Position numbers and translations under genes: made by a program
Source of the DNA: Monoraphidium neglectum
Taxonomy: Eukaryota; Chlorophyta; Chlorophyceae; Sphaeropleales; Selenastraceae
Assembly: GCF_000611645.1 (NCBI RefSeq)
Contig: NW_014013096.1
Span: 2,784-25,569 of the forward strand
Length of the DNA stretch: 22,786 nucleotides
Direction: 5' to 3'
Part shown: positions 20,776-22,786 of the stretch, piece after piece
How the letters are laid out: each line of letters begins with the position of its first letter
Numbering within the stretch: the first letter of the stretch is position 1
Notes under the pieces: model-generated
The model's database searches: none
What the model saw: the letters and a program-made list of their open reading frames with translations, nothing else
Told to the model about the DNA's origin: nothing

Positions 20776-22589
20776 CGGCGGGGCGGAGGCGACCAGTCTG
20801 GCATCCTCGCATTGAACCTCGGCAGCGGTGGTGGCAGCCGGTCGCAGCTGCTGGACAGCCTGACAGCTGCCCAGGTCAGCCTGGCTTGCCATGGTCCTCT
20901 GCTTGCTGTTTCTCCCCTGTTTTTTGTTTGTTCTGTGTCCCCATCAACTTGGCAAATCTGGTATGATCCATTCCTGGTCAACAAGCCACTGGGTCCTGGT
21001 GGCCATGTGGCAGAAAACGCTCAAATGCCAACCTGCTTTTGATCACTTTGATTTGACTGGGAGCGCTGCCTTGACCTCACTTGATGCGAAGAACCCCGTA
21101 TATACTGTTACATACACGTCGCTATCACAAGGTACACAAATTGCGAACAACAATGGACAGCTCAGCAAAGGGACGGTTCAAAGCGTCACCCCTCTTCAAC
21201 AGAGGCAGGCAGTGATGCACAGTGACACCACACAGCAAAAAAGGCTCAGCACCAATCAGTTGCAATCAGCTAGGGAGGCTGATCACAAAGTGAAATGCGT
21301 GGAGTTTGCCGTGTGTGAGGCACAGTGAGGGCGGCAGCTGCCGCCCTGGGGGTTGAGGCGCTCAGGTGCTGTCGAGGCGCTTGCATTTGCCTGGCGCTAG
21401 CTTCAGTCAGAGGGGGCCGAGCAAGCTTAGTCACGCCGATGACGTGGGCCTCCACCCTGCGCCCCCTGAGGGCCATCACGCTGCTGCCTCAACACTCCAC
21501 GGGCACAAGCCGCCGCAGTGCCTGCGCTTGCGGGGCGCCTAGCTCTGGAAGCGAGCGCTACACTGATCAAAACTTGGGCTGGGGAGGGCGCACAGGCCAG
21601 GTGGCGCGTTCAGACGTGCGTGCGCGGGAGCTGCACCTCGCTAACCGCTGATGCGGACCGATGAGGCGCGGTGAAGTGCAACGCCGAGGCCGGGTCTGCA
21701 CACACAAGCACACCAGAAGTGAGGTGAGGCTGAAGGGCAAGCAAGAGCGGTGTGAGTGAGCAACAAGCCCGCTGCATCGAAGATTGCGCAGAGCCCAAGG
21801 GGGGCGCATGACAGGCCCTCTTGGCAAAGAGGAGCGAAAAATTGTGCGCCAGCGCGCCCCATCAGGCGAAAACTGCGGGTCGTTTGGCAACGCGCAGGGC
21901 TGCGCATGCAGCGCGTTCCTGTGTGTGGGGTGGTTCGTTCGCCGCAGTACGTGCACTGCTCATTTGAATGGCACGCGTGCATGCCAGCGCGCGTTTTGGG
22001 TGCAGCAAAGTGCAAAATTGTATGGTGGGGTGCACAGGGGGGCCAGTTCCAAACGCCAACTGCGGTTCACAATCACAGCACAAAAAGCTGTGTGTGTCAG
22101 AACAGACGTAATCCGTCCGCCTGCGAAACCGCCCGCTTGCCGCATCTTGTCAACTTGCCCCAGCCCAGCCGCAGCCCTGCGCTGCCACATGCAAGACCAA
22201 TGGGCGACTGTAGCTATAACCAACACGATCAATACTGACAGGGCGCACCAAGGGGCTGGCTGTGCACTCGCGCATGGCGCGCGCCCACCGGCCAAGCCCG
22301 GCGTGCGCGCCCCTGATCAAAATCGACAGCTAATGGCTGCATAGAATGCAGGGGTGCATTTGTCCGTGCCTGTATAAACGGCCCAGGTCCACAGCTGCAG
22401 CATGGGTTCATGACATCATCCAGAGTGGTGAGTCGCCGCTCAAGATGGTGGCAGCAGAGGCTAACGCTCCTGAGCCAGGCCCTGCACTCAGGCGGAAAAC
22501 AAAAGGCCGGGCCTCACCAGCAGCAAATTCGGGCTGCCACAACAAGGGTTGCTGTCACCGGTGCGGGCCCAGCGCGCGGGAGGATCGCC
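20776..22589. other. Intergenic stretch without supported gene
   Basis: The first part should be the 3' UTR of chorismate mutase; I find no TGTAA on the plus strand. Open frames at 20891-21328 (+), 21325-21651 (+) and 21784-22344 (+) lack recognisable domains and consistent codon use. TATAAA at 22373-22378 followed by ATG at 22410 is the only hint of a new plus-strand transcript. The right end is probably the 3' UTR of the minus-strand gene at the edge. Confidence 0.4.
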
Positions 22590-22786
22590 TCAGGCGTGCG
22601 CGCCGAGCGGCCGGCCCATGCCGGCGCTGGGGGGCTCGTACCACAGGATGCGGCCGACAGGGTAGAGGATCTGCAGGGGCTGCGCCCCCAGCGCCAGCAC
22701 CGCGCCGTCGCCCTGCCCCGCGCGCAGCCACGCCTTGAGCGCCTCGGGCACGAGCGCCGAGCGCTCCACCTGCCGCAGCACCGCGC
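22590..22786 (-). CDS. C-terminal fragment, possibly class 3 (diacylglycerol-type) lipase
   Basis: An open minus-strand frame enters from the right window edge and ends at TGA (22592-22590), giving 65 residues with strongly GC-rich third positions. The segment VERSALVPEALKAWL, then LQILYPVGRILWYEP, recalls the stretch near the end of class 3 / sn1-specific diacylglycerol lipases where LYPPGR-LH-type sequence is common. The catalytic Ser, Asp and His would lie outside the window, so the assignment rests on one motif remembered from the family. It could be another protein altogether. That it is coding is more certain than what it is. Confidence 0.5.
   Translation of the reverse strand, partial: AVLRQVERSALVPEALKAWLRAGQGDGAVLALGAQPLQILYPVGRILWYEPPSAGMGRPLGAHA

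Noticed and set aside
20891..21328. 145-codon plus-strand frame downstream of chorismate mutase
   Set aside because: Codon use differs from the verified exons, the N-terminus is just hydrophobic low-complexity sequence, and there is no domain; probably 3' UTR.
1..22786. CRISPR arrays, prophage, bacterial operons, rRNA genes or a clear new multi-gene defence-type system
   Set aside because: None is visible. The window is intron-rich eukaryotic nuclear DNA, and the repeats are microsatellites or diverged interspersed copies without regular spacing.

Overview
The window looks like nuclear DNA of a green alga (Chlorophyta). Evidence: GC-rich exons split by introns of about 75-480 bases; many GTGCGT and GTGAGC donors; TGTAA polyadenylation-type signals; abundant TG/CA and CAG/CTG microsatellites; and a plant-type chorismate mutase with a plastid-like leader. 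Gene models were built by hand: exons were joined only where splice sites and codon phase agreed. No transcript data were available.

Layout: 1-460 is a TG microsatellite and probable intron. 461-2471 (+) is the C-terminal part of a TmcB-like membrane protein ending in a glycine-rich tail. 3760-5480 and 6362-8037 (+) are two complete five-exon short-chain dehydrogenase/reductase (SDR) genes. They are a tandem duplication that also includes about 300 bases upstream of each start. 9120-10866 (+) is an unrecognised gene with a 20-glutamine run. 10867-13288 has no convincing gene but holds three diverged direct copies of a repeat. 13289-17857 (-) is a complete eleven-exon Kelch-repeat gene (866 residues). 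It is divergent from, and 276 bases away from, 18134-20775 (+), chorismate mutase (seven exons, 393 residues in the preferred model). 20776-22589 shows no supported gene. 22590-22786 (-) is the C-terminus of a gene cut by the window edge, possibly a class 3 lipase.

The genes do not form an obvious pathway. Chorismate mutase commits chorismate to phenylalanine and tyrosine synthesis; nothing ties the SDRs, the Kelch protein or the TmcB-like protein to it. I see no new multi-gene system. The most interesting content is the young SDR pair: one copy has lost the Asn of the NAG motif, the copies use GC-AG introns with a GT/GC donor switch, and one copy carries a large CTG expansion in an intron. 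The repeat family at 11.4-13.2 kb and the unrecognised polyglutamine gene come next.
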